Notes under the pieces: generated by a model
What the model was told of the DNA's origin: nothing
The model's database searches: none
The model's input: the letters and a program-made list of their open reading frames with translations, nothing else
Translations under genes and position numbers: made by a program
Shown here: in pieces, positions 30,690-40,350 of the stretch
Layout of the letters: every line of letters begins with the position of its first letter
Position numbering within the stretch: the first letter of the stretch is position 1
Source of the DNA: Conchocele bisecta
Lineage: Eukaryota > Mollusca > Bivalvia > Lucinida > Thyasiridae
Length of the DNA: 64,000 bases
Assembly: GCA_029237695.1 (NCBI GenBank)
Contig: CM055273.1
Span: 62,361,968 to 62,425,967, forward strand
Reading direction: 5' to 3'

Positions 30690-30870
30690 GCTGCCGCATG
30701 TTTTTTAGACATTTGGCGTTGACCTTGGGCAGGAAATATTTAAAAAAAACTTTAATGAAAATTTCAAAGTAATTTGACCTTGGGCATGAATGCCGCATGT
30801 GTGGGCTATAAAATGAAAATATGGATGATGATAAAGAAGTATATGAAGGTTCAATATAAAAACATTAATG
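30690..30870 (+). repeat. Pearl-like core unit fragment
   Basis: TTCAAAGTAATTTGACCTTG, GGGCATGAATGCCGCATGTG and AAAATATGGATGATGATAA match the 44.2-44.5 kb array. About one unit. Confidence 0.6.
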
Positions 30871-30929
30871 CAAAAATTATAGATGGTCGGATGGAAAAGG
30901 AGGAGGGTGCGGGGGGGGGGATAACACTG

Positions 30930-31015
30930 GAACATGCGCCTCAACGAGACCATCTACGCAGTCAGATTTGGATTTGCAGTGTTCGCCATAATGATACAGA
31001 CAGTGTAACAGCTGT
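30930..31015 (+). CDS. Possible short exon, function unknown
   Basis: In the frame from ATG at 30936 the translation MRLNETIYAVRFGFAVFAIM then IQTV is hydrophobic and less biased than surrounding repeat-derived frames. It ends at CAGACAGTGTAACAG, where GTAACA could be a splice donor or TAA a stop. A G-run of 10 just upstream would be a poor acceptor context. It could equally be chance. I do not recognise the family. Confidence 0.18.
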
Positions 31016-31089
31016 TCTGAGTGTAGCAAACAGAATAGATGCCTATCAGGCTACATGAGTGTTCTAGAGCAGGAGCTAGCTTGCCCACA

Positions 31090-31274
31090 AATGTATGGAA
31101 CACCAAATCTACATAAACTCAAATAATTATTGCTAGCTGTAAATAATTAGAGCCAGTATTAGATATTTAAAGCTAGCTCCAAATGATAGAGCTCTTCAAA
31201 TGATTTGGAGCGAGCTCTACATTTAGAGCTACAATTAATTATTTGAGTTCATGTAGATTTGGTGTTTCATACAT
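31090..31274. mobile_element. Foldback palindrome, 185 bp
   Basis: ATGTATGGAACACCAAATCT with ACAT-AACTCAAATAATTA at the left pairs with TAATTATTTGAGTTCATGTA and GATTTGGTGTTTCATACAT at the right. The inner part is imperfect (GAGCTCTTC / GAGCGAGCTC). Only one copy was seen. Confidence 0.75.
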
Positions 31275-31301
31275 ATGCCATAACACGAGGGCCCTGGGGA
31301 T

Positions 31302-31496
31302 AAAGTTTGACTAATGTAATGTAGTCTGTAAATTTCAATTGATGGATTTACATTTATTGAGCATAGGCTGCATATGCAGCCTATGCTCAATAAATGTAAA
31401 TCCAATAATTGTTTACAATAAAACATTGTTAATGTGAAATTTACAGACTATCATAATTTTGCACTTACGAACAGTTTAGTCGTAAAAGGTTTAGTG
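31302..31496. mobile_element. Family C foldback, copy 4
   Basis: The central palindrome TTTATTGAGCATAGGCTGCA / TGCAGCCTATGCTCAATAAA is perfect. The left end is degraded (AAGTTTGACTAATG) and the right end reads AAAGGTTTAGTGAT. Confidence 0.7.
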
Positions 31497-31770
31497 ATCA
31501 GTTTGTTAGTGTTACTTGCATGGGGAATGTTTCTTCTTCCAACAATACAATAGCAAACAATGTAGTCCTTATCACACAAAAAAGTCTGATCTGGTACTAC
31601 ACTGGTCGCACATTTAATAAGCACTTTTTTCTGTGGCAGGACACATACATGTAAAGCCTTCAAATTATCTTGTTTCCTGTCCATGTGTGAAATATGTACA
31701 CCAACCAAATATCATGAATCAAAGAGAGGTAACTCAAACAGAAAGAAAATGTTGTTACAAGATGACTAAC

Positions 31771-31883
31771 CTCCCTTGCACTGAAAGGCAATGTGGAACG
31801 TGGAAAATAAAATGTTCGTAGACCCAAGTCTTTATTTCCAGATCTATATTTATCCGTCTTTGTGGGAACATATGTTTCATCAT
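31771..31883 (-). CDS. Candidate isolated exon, function unknown
   Basis: On the minus strand an open frame reads DETYVPTKTDKYRSGNKDLG then LRTFYFPRSTLPFSARE. Its composition is rich and mixed, unlike the low-complexity frames around it. A possible acceptor is CTGACAG before ATGATGAAAC (31884-31890), and a possible donor is GGGAG/GTTAGTC at 31770. The family Q MITE ends within seven bases of the acceptor, so the element would sit in the intron right beside the exon. I do not recognise the protein. If real, the host gene is on the minus strand with its other exons outside or hidden among repeats. Confidence 0.3.
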
Positions 31884-31888
31884 CTGTC

Positions 31889-32272
31889 AGAGCTCCAGAT
31901 AAGCTGCGTATTTGCTTAAATACCCAATTAAAATTGCCAAAAACCAAATTGAAATCAGAAGTAGAGAGTATCAAAAAGCAATTACAATTTTGTGGTACAT
32001 TTATCATGCTGCAGAAAACAATAAACAGACCACAAATAAAGAATATTTTTCTTATTTCCCAATGAAAACACATCTTGGTATTTGATTAGAATTGTCTCCA
32101 AGAGACAATTCTAAGGAAATGCCAAGACTTGTTTTCATTTAGAAGCAAACTATTCAATAATTGCGTCTGCTGATGTGTAAACAGTAGTGTGATTTTATTT
32201 TACCCGATTAAAATTTTGAAATACCCAATTGCTTCAAAAATGATAAAAATTACTAATTCCTTATCTGGAGCC
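31889..32272. mobile_element. Family Q MITE, copy 1
   Basis: It starts AGAGCTCCAGATAAGCTGCG and ends CCTTATCTGGAGCC. The centre is ATTAGAATTGTCTCC / AAGAGACAATTCTAA (32088-32114). Internal words TACCCAATTAAAATTGCC and CATCAGCAGACGCAATTATT (as complement) match the 47.18 kb copy in opposite orientation. Confidence 0.8.
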
Positions 32273-32299
32273 CTGACCTTTTCGTGTGGGGACCTACGG

Positions 32300-32552
32300 T
32301 AATATGAGATGAGCCATGTTATTTTGTACCTAACAACGGATGGGCAATTTATGATTGAAAATATTTACAGAAACTGTGATGATTTCCTGTAAATTATGTT
32401 GACTGTTACCAAACTTTTCAAAACCAATCCAGAATTCTATACAGCATTTTTTTCTGAAAAATTTGTCAAAATATTGTAAATATTCTTCACGAGGTATCGT
32501 AAATCTTTGTAAATTTAGGTACAAAATCACATGGATTGTCTCATAATTATGT
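32300..32552. mobile_element. Inverted-repeat MITE, ATGAGA...TTTTGTACCTAA type
   Basis: TATGAGATGAGCCATGTTAT then TTTGTACCTAA at the left; TTTAGGTACAAAATCACATG then GATTGTCTCATA at the right. The inner arms ATTGAAAATATTTACAGAAA and ATATTGTAAATATTCTTCAC are loosely complementary. Related copies are at 33.6-33.9 kb and up to 39.03 kb. Confidence 0.65.
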
Positions 32553-32734
32553 CCCTAAGAGCATACACATTTAGCAATATAAATACCACAGACTGCAATG
32601 TCAAACTTATTTCAAGCTGCAAACAGTCAAAACATCTTGAAATAAGCAATCTCCTCAGAATCTATTACTGTCAATATTGTTTTGAACAAAATTAACAAAT
32701 TTCCCCTTTAACCCATTTCTTTTCAAATACCCAT

Positions 32735-32895
32735 TCTTTTCTGAGATAACTAAATTTACAATTTTTTTTATATTTTCTTCATTTCTCAATGAACATATAT
32801 GTTGTTACCACTCATTTGAACCGTCTCGGTGAGACGGTTCAAATGAGCGGTAACATCATATACTTTTGTTGAGACACAAAGAATATGGAGAAAAG
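32735..32895. mobile_element. Family E palindromic MITE, copy 4
   Basis: The stem CCACTCATTTGAACCGTCTC / GAGACGGTTCAAATGAGCGG lies around GGTGAG. TATATTTTCTTCATTTCTCA and ACACAAAGAATATGGAGAAA form looser outer arms. Confidence 0.75.
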
Positions 32896-33039
32896 AATGT
32901 TGGTAAATTTTAACACTTTTGAATCCGTATCTGGCATGAAATGTGTACGTAACTGTCTAAACATTACATGGAACTCATTTCATACTGAAGCAACGGTTTT
33001 TTCTTGTGGAAAACCGAACAGCTGCGACTAGCAAGTTGA

Positions 33040-33380
33040 GCTCACTCGGGAGTGTATTTATTTGAAGTTTGAAGTACCGGAGTAATGGTTGTGGAGATAC
33101 AAGGTATGTAAAAACTTTACCTACAGCATGTGAGCCACATGGGTGGGCTATAGAATGAAAATATGAATGTCTGTCGATAAAGTATTTCAAGTTTGAAGTA
33201 GATCCGAGTAAGGGTTGTGGAGATATAACGTATGTAAAAACTTTAAAGCAGATTTTCTAAAAGAATTTGGACACGTGGGCCACATGGGTCGTCGATAGAA
33301 TGAAAAATTGCATAATAGTGAAGAAGTATTTGAAGTTTGAAGTAAATTGGAGTAAGGGTTGTGGAGATACATGGGGAAAT
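33040..33380 (+). repeat. Pearl-like core array, about 2.5 units
   Basis: Units of roughly 120-130 bp marked by TTTGAAGTTTGAAGTA at about 33059, 33187 and 33328 and by GTTGTGGAGATA at 33089, 33219 and 33358. GTGAGCCACATGGGTGGGCT occurs at 33130 and GTGGGCCACATGGGTCG at 33275. Confidence 0.6.
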
Positions 33381-33545
33381 TGTTTTTTTCGCAATAAAAT
33401 TGATATTGGACGAAATTTCATGAAATAAAAAGAAGGCCCATTCTTAAATTTTGCTATAATTTAATGTTACTGCAAAAAAAATTTGTTTTTGCATTGTTTA
33501 TATAGCTGAAAAATTTGGGCAGGTTTCGTGAAACAGACAGTACAT
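33380..33545. mobile_element. Half of the GTCTGTTTCACGAAA inverted-repeat element
   Basis: GGGGAAATTGTTTTTTTCGC, ACGAAATTTCATGAAATAAA, AAGAAGGCCCATTCTTAAAT and the end GGTTTCGTGAAACAGACAGT match the right arm of the full copy at 52.06-52.63 kb. Confidence 0.65.
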
Positions 33546-33604
33546 GTACGTAATTATGTTCGTACCTGTTGATACCTGTGAATGAGTATTCCAACTAAAT
33601 CAAT

Positions 33605-33915
33605 GACAAGCCATGTGATTTTGTACATGTACCTAATGTAATGAGTGTAATAATCGTGCGATTTATCATGAACAACCATGTGATTTTCTACATGTACCTA
33701 ATGTAATGAGTGTAATAATCGTGCGATCATGAAAAGCCTTTGCAGAATTTACTATATTTTCTGTAATTGAAGTCAAAATTCTAGTACACATTTTCTCTGA
33801 GCATTTCGCCAACTTTGATATCCTTTACCAAAAAGATCACAGTTTTTGTAAATATTTTTCATGAAAAATCGCACATCTTTCCGAGGTACATAATCACATG
33901 GTTTATCTCATACAC
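33605..33915. mobile_element. Inverted-repeat MITE, second copy, with internal duplication
   Basis: ACAAGCCATGTGATTTTGTA at 33607 pairs with GTACATAATCACATGGTTTA at 33890. The left arm is duplicated: ACATGTACCTAATGTAATGA then GTGTAATAATCGTGCG occurs at 33625 and 33693. Confidence 0.6.
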
Positions 33916-33935
33916 TGTTTATTCGCACAAGATTC

Positions 33936-34139
33936 ATGTTGCAAACAGAATGTCCACAGAACATGCATTATTTACCGAATATGACTCTACTGGTGTTTCC
34001 GCCATTGACGCTGGTGTTTACTGACACGTCGGATGTGCTGCCTGGCCGTGGCATTGTCAGTGGACAGCCTGCTTCTATGCCTTCTACATATATAACTGAA
34101 ATTGATAAGACTCCTATTTTATGGCCTGTGAACGACTAA
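33936..34139 (+). CDS. Small coding-like frame, function unknown
   Basis: The 3' half (from about 34017) reads FTDTSDVLPGRGIVSGQPAS then MPSTYITEIDKTPILWPVND before a stop at 34137. It is not explained by any palindromic family and has a mixed composition. There is no clear splice context apart from GTTGCAAACAG at 33937. It may be a terminal exon remnant or chance. Confidence 0.2.
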   Translation: MLQTECPQNMHYLPNMTLLVFPPLTLVFTDTSDVLPGRGIVSGQPASMPSTYITEIDKTPILWPVND

Positions 34140-34235
34140 AAACAAGACAATGTGGACTGTCGGAACACAAATGCCCCCAGTGGCAGATTGTGAATTTAAG
34201 TATTCAAGTAATGCTTCAAGGGATATAGAAGTTAT

Positions 34236-34588
34236 TATAGGAATGAATGGCCTTTTTGTGGAATTTATCGGGGTATAAACTTGGAAAAGTCGCGGGAATA
34301 CTGGACGAAGGCCGGAAGGCCTCGTCCAGTATTCCCGCGACTTTTCCAAGTTTATATCCCCGATAAATTCAACAAAAAGGCCATTCATTCCTTATAATTC
34401 CAGCATTTGAAATAAATTCATCAAGAAAATGTGTTTATTTTCCGTTTTCTTAAGAATTATTTTAACTGCGCCTCACGGTTACGGAAAGTAGTTCGGCATG
34501 GGAGTTCACTGGGATATAAATTTTGGACAGAGACTTGCTACTGCCCAATCAAATGTTAGGGAATTGTGTAAATATTTTTGTGCTGGAA
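34236..34588 (-). mobile_element. Composite X+Y element, copy 3 (reverse orientation)
   Basis: It starts TATAGGAATGAATGGCC and ends AAATATTTTTGTGCTGGAA. TTAT flanks both sides (34232-34235, 34589-34592). The flanking sequence is repeated without the insertion at 34752-34785 (GGGATATAGAAGTTATGGCA then GAATTGAG), showing a single TTAT in the empty site. Confidence 0.85.
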
Positions 34589-34589
34589 T

Positions 34590-34834
34590 TATGACAGAAT
34601 TGAGAAATCACTTCAAACTTCTGAAACCAAACGGAAACTTTTAAATGTTTAAAAAAAAGTTGGGAAGGACGAAAGGTCATATAAAGGACAGTATAGATGT
34701 GTGACATTTGTGCACAAGTGTGATGTACTGTAATATTAAAGTAATCCTTTAAGGGATATAGAAGTTATGGCAGAATTGAGAAACAGACAAAGTTCTTAAC
34801 CGGAGGCACAGACGGACACACAGTCCAAACACCA
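34590..34834 (+). repeat. Tail of a repeat split by the X+Y element
   Basis: GACAGAATTGAGAAATCACT continues the unit interrupted at 34235. A second unit starts near 34740 (AAGTAATCCTTTAAGGGATA). GGCACAGACGGACACACAG at 34805 is a pearl-like GACGGAC tract. Confidence 0.5.
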
Positions 34835-35076
34835 GGGGGCCGTTTCACTAAACTTCTTACGACTAAAATGTTCGTAAGTGCAAACCTATGATAGTCTGTA
34901 AATTTCACATTAACAATGTTTTCTTGTAAACAATTATTGGACTTACATTTATTGAGCATAGGCTGCATAAGCAGCCTATGCTCAATAAATGTAAATCCAT
35001 CAATTGAACTTTCCATACGATTCCAATTTGCACTTACGAACATTTTAGTCGTACAAAGTTTAGTGAAACGGCCCCC
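34835..35076. mobile_element. Family C foldback, copy 5 (full length)
   Basis: The ends are GGGGGCCGTTTCACTAAACT and AGTTTAGTGAAACGGCCCCC. The centre TTTATTGAGCATAGGCTGCA / AAGCAGCCTATGCTCAATAA is nearly perfect. Arms carry GTTCGTAAGTGCAAA / TTTGCACTTACGAAC. This is the best reference copy in the window. Confidence 0.88.
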
Positions 35077-35077
35077 T

Positions 35078-35196
35078 GAGCTCCAGTTAAGGTGCGTATT
35101 GGTGTAATACGCATTAAAATTACTAAAAACGCATTAAAATACAAATAAGTGCGTACAAATACACATTAAAAAAATTGAAAATACGCACCTACTCAA
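35078..35196. mobile_element. Short R/Q-type element
   Basis: GAGCTCCAGTTAAGGTGCGT at the left and ACGCACCTACTC at the right, with internal AATACGCATTAAAAT direct repeats. It resembles the terminal parts of family R with the centre missing. Confidence 0.5.
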
Positions 35197-35199
35197 AGT

Positions 35200-35840
35200 C
35201 GGCCGTAAACACCGATTCCTATTCTGTGTTGTAGAACAATCAAGTCCAGCAAATTGGTTCTCGCTATTGAATTATTATTGAGTGCACGAATCAGAGCATG
35301 CAAGTCGGCTCGGAACGAGCCCAATTTGTTGAAAGGTAGTCCGAATGAATTAACCAGGACAATGCATCTTCTCAGGCAAATGCTTATTAAAACTAGAAAT
35401 GGACGCATGTGTACCCCCCTCCCCAGATACACAAGTAGTTTGAAAAAAGGGTGTTCAAGTTATGCTCCGGAGACAAAATCAGTGCACGAAACAACAAAGT
35501 GATATAACTAAGAAATTGACGACGCAAGAGTTGACATTCTTGCGCGCGACACATCTTTGGGTCGTCTTCTATGCATGTGTGAAGTTTAATAAAAAATATT
35601 CCAAAGGGTGTTCGAGTTATGCTCCAGACACGAAATCAGTGCATGAAACAACAAAGGGAGATAAGTAAACAAAATTAACGATGCAAGAGTTGTCATTCTT
35701 GCGTGTGACACACCTTTGGGTTGTGGTCTATGCATGTGTGAGGTTTAATGTAAATATTCCAAAGGGTGTTCGAGTTATGCGAAATCAGTGCATGAAACAA
35801 CAAAGGGAGATAAGTAAACAAGAATTCCGCGGAATCAAAT
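35200..35840 (+). repeat. Pearl-like array 1 (GAGTTGTCATTCTTGCG type)
   Basis: Units of about 157 bp marked by GCAAGAGTTG at 35524 and 35683, CTATGCATGTGTGA at 35569 and 35728, and GGGTGTTCGAGTTATG at 35607 and 35763. The 5' part starts near 35270 with GAATCAGAGCATGCAAGTCG. Confidence 0.7.
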
Positions 35841-35907
35841 GCCTCGCCTTGTCCCGCCTTGACCTCAAGCCTGGGCCCGAAAGCAATTTTCACTGGCCCG
35901 AACATAT

Positions 35908-35981
35908 TATACAATTATTGACTAGTGAGCCATAGAATATCAGATTATATTCTATGGCTCACTAGTCAATAATTGTTTTAT
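35908..35981. repeat. Perfect palindrome, 66-74 bp
   Basis: ACAATTATTGACTAGTGAGC then CATAGAATAT, a short AT spacer, and the exact complement ATATTCTATGGCTCACTAGT then CAATAATTGT. One copy only. It lies at the end of the array and before 36.0 kb unique sequence. Confidence 0.9.
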
Positions 35982-36120
35982 AATATGATAATAGTCTGTA
36001 TATAGCACTTACGACCTTATGCTACTAGACAAAAATTTAAAAAGAATTGAAAAAAAAAAATGGAAAAAAAAGTTTCAAAATTAAAAATAATAATCTACAT
36101 ATATAATATCATACATATAG

Positions 36121-36190
36121 ATAGCTGCATATTTGCTTAAATACCCAATTAAAATTGCCAAAAACTCAATTGAAATCAGAAAATATCATA
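36121..36190 (+). mobile_element. Family Q MITE fragment
   Basis: GCATATTTGCTTAAATACCC, AATTAAAATTGCCAAAAAC and TTGAAATCAGAA match the family Q arm near 31910-31970. Confidence 0.65.
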
Positions 36191-36199
36191 TCTGCACAG

Positions 36200-36435
36200 G
36201 TCTACATATTGCCACAATATTGTCAACACAGTTTACGGAAATGTAATATAATTTACCTGTATAAATTACCTGTCATAAGTTAGTGGTCAGGTAGTGGTCA
36301 GTCTGGACATTTGCACATGCTAGCACATGCACAGGTGAATGGTTCTCCCAGTCACTATTGTTGAACCGGAGAAGGCTATTGTTCTCTCTACAGGTAAGGT
36401 GTACAGAGCACACAAGAAAATGGGTCTTCATGCAT
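36200..36435. other. No recognised feature
   Basis: Contains TAGTGGTCAGGTAGTGGTCA and CACATGCTAGCACATGC short direct repeats, but no gene or element. Confidence 0.4.
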
Positions 36436-36990
36436 TATTGTCCAGTTTGTAGTGCGCGAAACAAAAAAGGGAGATAACTCAAAAATTAGTTACGCAAGAG
36501 TTGTCATTCTTGTGTGTGACACACCTTCGGGTCGTGGTCTATGCATGTGTAAAGTTTCATGAAAATATTCCAAAGGGTGGTCGAGTTATGCTCCGGACAG
36601 GAAATCAGTGCGCAAAAAAAAAAGGGAGATAACTCATAAATTAGCTATGCAAGAGTTGTCATTATTGTGCGCGACACACCTTCGGGTCATGGTCTATGCA
36701 TGTGTGAAGTTTCACGAAAATATTCCAAAGGGCGGTCGAGTTATGCTCCGGACACGAAATCAGTGCGCGAAACAAAAAAAAGGAGATAACTAACAAATTA
36801 GATATGCAAGAGTTGTCATTCTTGTGAGCGACACACCTTCGGGTCGTAGTTTATGCATGTGTGAAGTTTCATGAAAATATTCCAAAGGGTGTTCGAGTTA
36901 TGCTCCGGACAAGAAGTGTCTGCGGAGGACGCGGACGATGTTCAGTGTCAAATCTATAGTATCCCCCCGACTTTCGTCCGGGGGATACAA
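36436..36990 (+). repeat. Pearl-like array 2 (GAGTTGTCATTCTTGCG type)
   Basis: Three units of about 156 bp, with GCAAGAGTTGTCATT at 36495, 36649 and 36806. GACACACCTTCGGGTCGTGG and CGGACACGAAATCAGTGCGC mark each unit. It ends in a hairpin TCCCCCCGAC / GTCCGGGGGA at 36963-36985, comparable to the terminal hairpins of the other pearl-like elements. Confidence 0.75.
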
Positions 36991-37069
36991 TGTCAATAAA
37001 TAGCGCTACTCGCAGTTTATAGACGTTCCAACCAAATTTTATCCGCATAAACATTTATTGAAATAATGA

Positions 37070-37598
37070 ATGCAGCGCCTGTCGGGAGGCACATGTCACA
37101 TCATCTGCGAGAAAATGTTTGTGCACATGCAAACGTCGAAGCCTGGTTGTTTCCAGCAAAAAATTGAACCACAATCGCGAGATATGACACATTTCTTTAC
37201 TCCGCTGAGTCAAGATGTTCCCCCCTCAAAAGTTGTTACCAAAATGTTGAATGACCTTGTCAATGCAAGCGTAAACGAAGCCGAAACAATCGGAAAAAAA
37301 TTATGACTGCGAATTAGAGAAAGATAAAATGATCACATTATGGAAAAGTGAGTCCCCGTGGTTAATTGTCTTACCCGAGCCAAATTCTAAAATGAAATGC
37401 CACATTTGCACTGAGCAGCACATCACAGAAGTGTATGGGCAGATGATGGAATCACAAACAACCATCAAAATTCCGGCAAAGACACGCCAATTCATTGGAA
37501 CACAACTTGAACAAGAGTGCCGCAAGTCAGAAAATATGCCCGTCGAATATGGGTCAGACAGCGAATATGGGCCAGACAGCGAAGATGCAGAAATGTGA
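37070..37598 (+). pseudogene. Intronless coding-like segment with one frameshift; C-x2-C motif protein
   Basis: The first frame starts at ATG 37070, preceded directly by in-frame TAA TGA. It encodes 78 residues with HFFTPLSQDVPPSKVVTKML then NDLVNASVNEAETIG and ends KKL. The second frame, one base off, covers YDCELEKDKMITLWKSESPW, LIVLPEPNSKMKCHICTEQH and ends EYGSDSEYGPDSEDAEM at 37598. The switch falls at a run of seven A (37294-37300), so a one-base indel (or sequencing error) explains the break. W-x(4)-PWL followed by M-K-C-H-I-C recalls the zinc-binding start of ZNF862/TTF-type proteins, which is a weak resemblance. The acidic tail is typical of nuclear proteins. No splice sites were noticed. 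It may be a retrocopy or a real small gene; total about 175 residues. Confidence 0.5.
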
Positions 37599-37744
37599 AG
37601 CTGTCACTAAGGCAAGAAACATTAATGAAAATTCTATAGCATTATTTCTTCATCTCGTTGTGCTAAACATGTATACTAATTTAGGCAGAGATAGAAAAGT
37701 AGAGCGTAAAGTAGAAATTATAGGGAATTGGATACAATAATGTA

Positions 37745-38228
37745 GAAATAATGGCTAAGTTAAAAAGGTGATATTTTTGTTAAAAAATATGTTTTCGGCA
37801 TAAAAACACCAAGGTGCACATCTTCAATATGTGTAGAAGACGTGTGAATAGTTTCAGAACGATCGACTGAACGGTTTTGGAGGAGTTGTGTACACAAACT
37901 CAGTGTACCCTAAATAGAATTGTATAGAAAAATGTAAAAAAATGGCTAAGTTAAAAAGGGTGTTATTTTTTTGTTTAAAAAATACTTTTTTGGCATTAAA
38001 TAAAAACACCAAGATTGCACATCTTCCAATTATGTGTAGAAGGACGTGTGTATAGTTTCAGATCGATCGACTGAACGGTTTCGGAGGAGTTGTGTACACG
38101 AACTATGCGCTTTTTCTTCAGCCCGCCCGCCCGACCAACTGCCAACCCACCCGCCCGCCAGCCCGCGCCAGCCCGTCGTGCGGTAAAACATAATACGTAC
38201 CGTTTTTTAAAAACGGTCGTATAGAAAG
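37745..38228 (+). repeat. Pearl-like element with two units, GC-rich tract and 3' hairpin
   Basis: Two units of about 175-185 bp share ATGGCTAAGTTAAAAAGG (37749, 37940), AAAACACCAAG (37802, 38002) and CGATCGACTGAACGGTTT (37860, 38065). GTTGTGTACAC ends each. A GC-rich tract of CCCG words (38119-38180) and the hairpin ACCGTTTTTTAAAAACGGT at 38198-38216 close the element, as at 1-316. Confidence 0.7.
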
Positions 38229-38391
38229 GTGGAAGGCAAATCATGTTCCAAACTTCCCAATATCAAACTGTCCCCAGGTCGGTGCATCTCCATTTTGATT
38301 GCTTACATGTATGTATTATTATGTACACAGTGTAACATAGTTGCGGGATGTAAATAAGGCAGAATACTTCCGTATCGTCCTACCCAGATGG

Positions 38392-38554
38392 CAGGGATTC
38401 CGCTGGCGATCGCCACTTTCGCAATTGGCAATAAAAATAAACAATTGGCGATAGAAAATTATAATTTTCGAGAAAAAAATCGCCACTTCAAAAAAAAAAG
38501 AAGATTTTTTTTTTTTTTTTTGAAGTGGCAATTTTTTCCCCAGCGGAATCCCTG
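38392..38554. mobile_element. 163-bp MITE with 6-bp target duplication
   Basis: The ends are CAGGGATTCCGCTGG and CCAGCGGAATCCCTG. Inner arms ATCGCCACTT / AAGTGGCAAT pair. AGATGG flanks both sides (38386-38391, 38555-38560). A-run and T-run near 38495-38520 form a further stem. Confidence 0.8.
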
Positions 38555-38599
38555 AGATGGGAGTATTCTGCAGAGTGAGTTACTTTCAGCAACAAAGTG

Positions 38600-39114
38600 C
38601 AACATATTTAATCCTATAAAGTAATGGGTGTGTCATGTGTATTAAAAATATGCATCCACATCATAATGTGTATCGCCGTGGTAAATTACTCGTCGAAATT
38701 AACAAAATCAGCATAGACTAAAATTAAACCTCAAAATCAGCATTGACTAAAGTTTCCGGGGGTGAAATCCTCTTTACTTGAAAAGGTTATCTGTAGCTCT
38801 GAAAAACTCTTTGCCTCCCGGCTCTACCGAGCTGTGATATTTTCTGTAAATGATGTTGAAGCCTGTCAACATTTTCAGCTATTCCGCATTTGCTCTGAAC
38901 ATTTTGTCAACTTTCAACGTCATCTATGGAAAATATAATAAACTTTGTATGGTAATTATTTTTCATGAAATATCTATCATGTCTATCGCACATCTTCTTT
39001 GACTTAGGTCCAAAATCACATGGTGTGTCTCAACTGGGACAGCCATTTTAAGACCACATTATCATATACCGTAATGACAGTACTTTGCCATGTACATCGT
39101 GTACACCAAAGATT
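38600..39114. other. Spacer with a partial ATGAGA-type MITE arm
   Basis: ACTTAGGTCCAAAATCACAT then GGTGTGTCTCAA at 39002-39032 matches the right arm of the 32.3-32.55 kb element. The left arm is not seen. AAAATCAGCATTGACTAAA is a short direct repeat (38706, 38733). No gene was recognised. Confidence 0.4.
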
Positions 39115-39450
39115 CTGGTTGTGACTGGATAAATGGGGCTTATGGGATTTGTAACCAGTGTAGCCTGATCAAATAACACACTCCTTTAATTTGTCTATGG
39201 AATTTAACATGGGGGAAAATGAGCTGGATGCGGAGTCAAAATTTCATTTCTGAAATTAGAAAAAAATACTATGTTAAATTCCCATAAAACACACATCTTC
39301 ACTCTATGGCGATTTAACAGGCCAGAGGAAATTGTTTTTTCGTAATAAAATCAATATTTGACCAAATTTCACGAAATAAAAACAAGGCCCATTGTTAAAT
39401 ATTGATAAAATTTAATATTATAAAAAAAATAGTTTTTGCATTCTGGAAGT
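39115..39450. repeat. Repeat Z fragment followed by half a GTCTGTTTCACGAAA element
   Basis: GGTTGTGACTGGATAAATGG then GGCTTATGGGATTTG at 39117-39152 is repeat Z. AGAGGAAATTGTTTTTTCGT through AAGGCCCATTGTTAAAT (39324-39400) matches the arm at 33.38 kb. Confidence 0.55.
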
Positions 39451-40177
39451 CGGACTTAGTCCATTTCGCGCACCTGCATGTTATAATTATCTCCCCTGTC
39501 GAGGAGTGCAGGGGAAAATCTGACTCGTTTCCAATCCTATATAATTTATTCATTTTTGAATGCTTAAAACAACTACATTCCAATCGCTAAATCAAATTTA
39601 AATGCAGATACATTGTATATAATGTTAAATGGTCCTTAAAAAATATTCTTATTACCATTTAGTATTTTCGTAGTTCTAAATGTGAAATATTCTGGCATAA
39701 AAATTATGTATTTTAGAGCAAAATGTATCGATTTACCCCCAAACATATTGGGTCACGTGACTAGTGATACGTCATGCCGACTCCTGAATTGTTTATACAT
39801 GTATAGCCTAGTCGAGAACATCACCGACCCAATCAAGTTGGGTCGTGATGGCTGCTATTTGTTTATTGGCATTTTATATTTTTCAATAAAACTGAAAATA
39901 TACACCAGCATTATATTGTTGATTTCAATACAATTTTTTACCAACAACAGGGCTCACACTGGCTTTTTTTTTCTTTGAGCCAACACTTTCGCCAAATAAA
40001 AAAAATTGGAGCAATTTCAGTGAAGTTGGAGCCAAATTTTAAGCCAGCTTATTTTGCCATCTTAGTTTTTCAGAGACCGTTTTGAGAGACTTAAAATGAT
40101 TGTCTCAGATGGTACCTCCGAAGATGCATTTCACAAAAACAGTTGAAATACATATACCATATGAATACCATCATAAC
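39451..40177. other. Region without a recognised gene
   Basis: An open frame at 39682-39978 (98 codons) has no recognisable features. AGGGCTCACACTGGC at 39949 with GAGCCAAATTTTAAGCCAGC at 40031 resembles one end of a bivalve MITE. ACCGACCCAATC / GTTGGGTCGTGAT at 39823-39847 is a small hairpin. Confidence 0.35.
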
Positions 40178-40350
40178 CACAGGTTGAAGTAACGGACCGA
40201 GGTCTATAAATACATTAAATATACCTAAAAGCATTAATAAGTGAAAATATAGGAGGGAGTAAAGAATTTGTTTAGATTATTTTTCACTTATTAATGCTTT
40301 TAGGTATATTTAATGTATTTATAGACCTCGGTCCGTCACTTCAACCTGTG
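40178..40350. mobile_element. Foldback palindrome, about 170 bp
   Basis: CACAGGTTGAAGTAACGGAC then CGAGGTCTATAAATACATTA at the left pairs with TAATGTATTTATAGACCTCG and GTCCGTCACTTCAACCTGTG at the right. TAAAAGCATTAATAAGTGAA / TTCACTTATTAATGCTTTTA lies inside. The loop is about 32 bases. One copy only. Confidence 0.88.

Noticed and set aside
31660..32073. 137-residue minus-strand frame as a single gene
   Set aside because: Its first half is family Q MITE sequence; only the 31771-31883 part looks coding and is listed separately.
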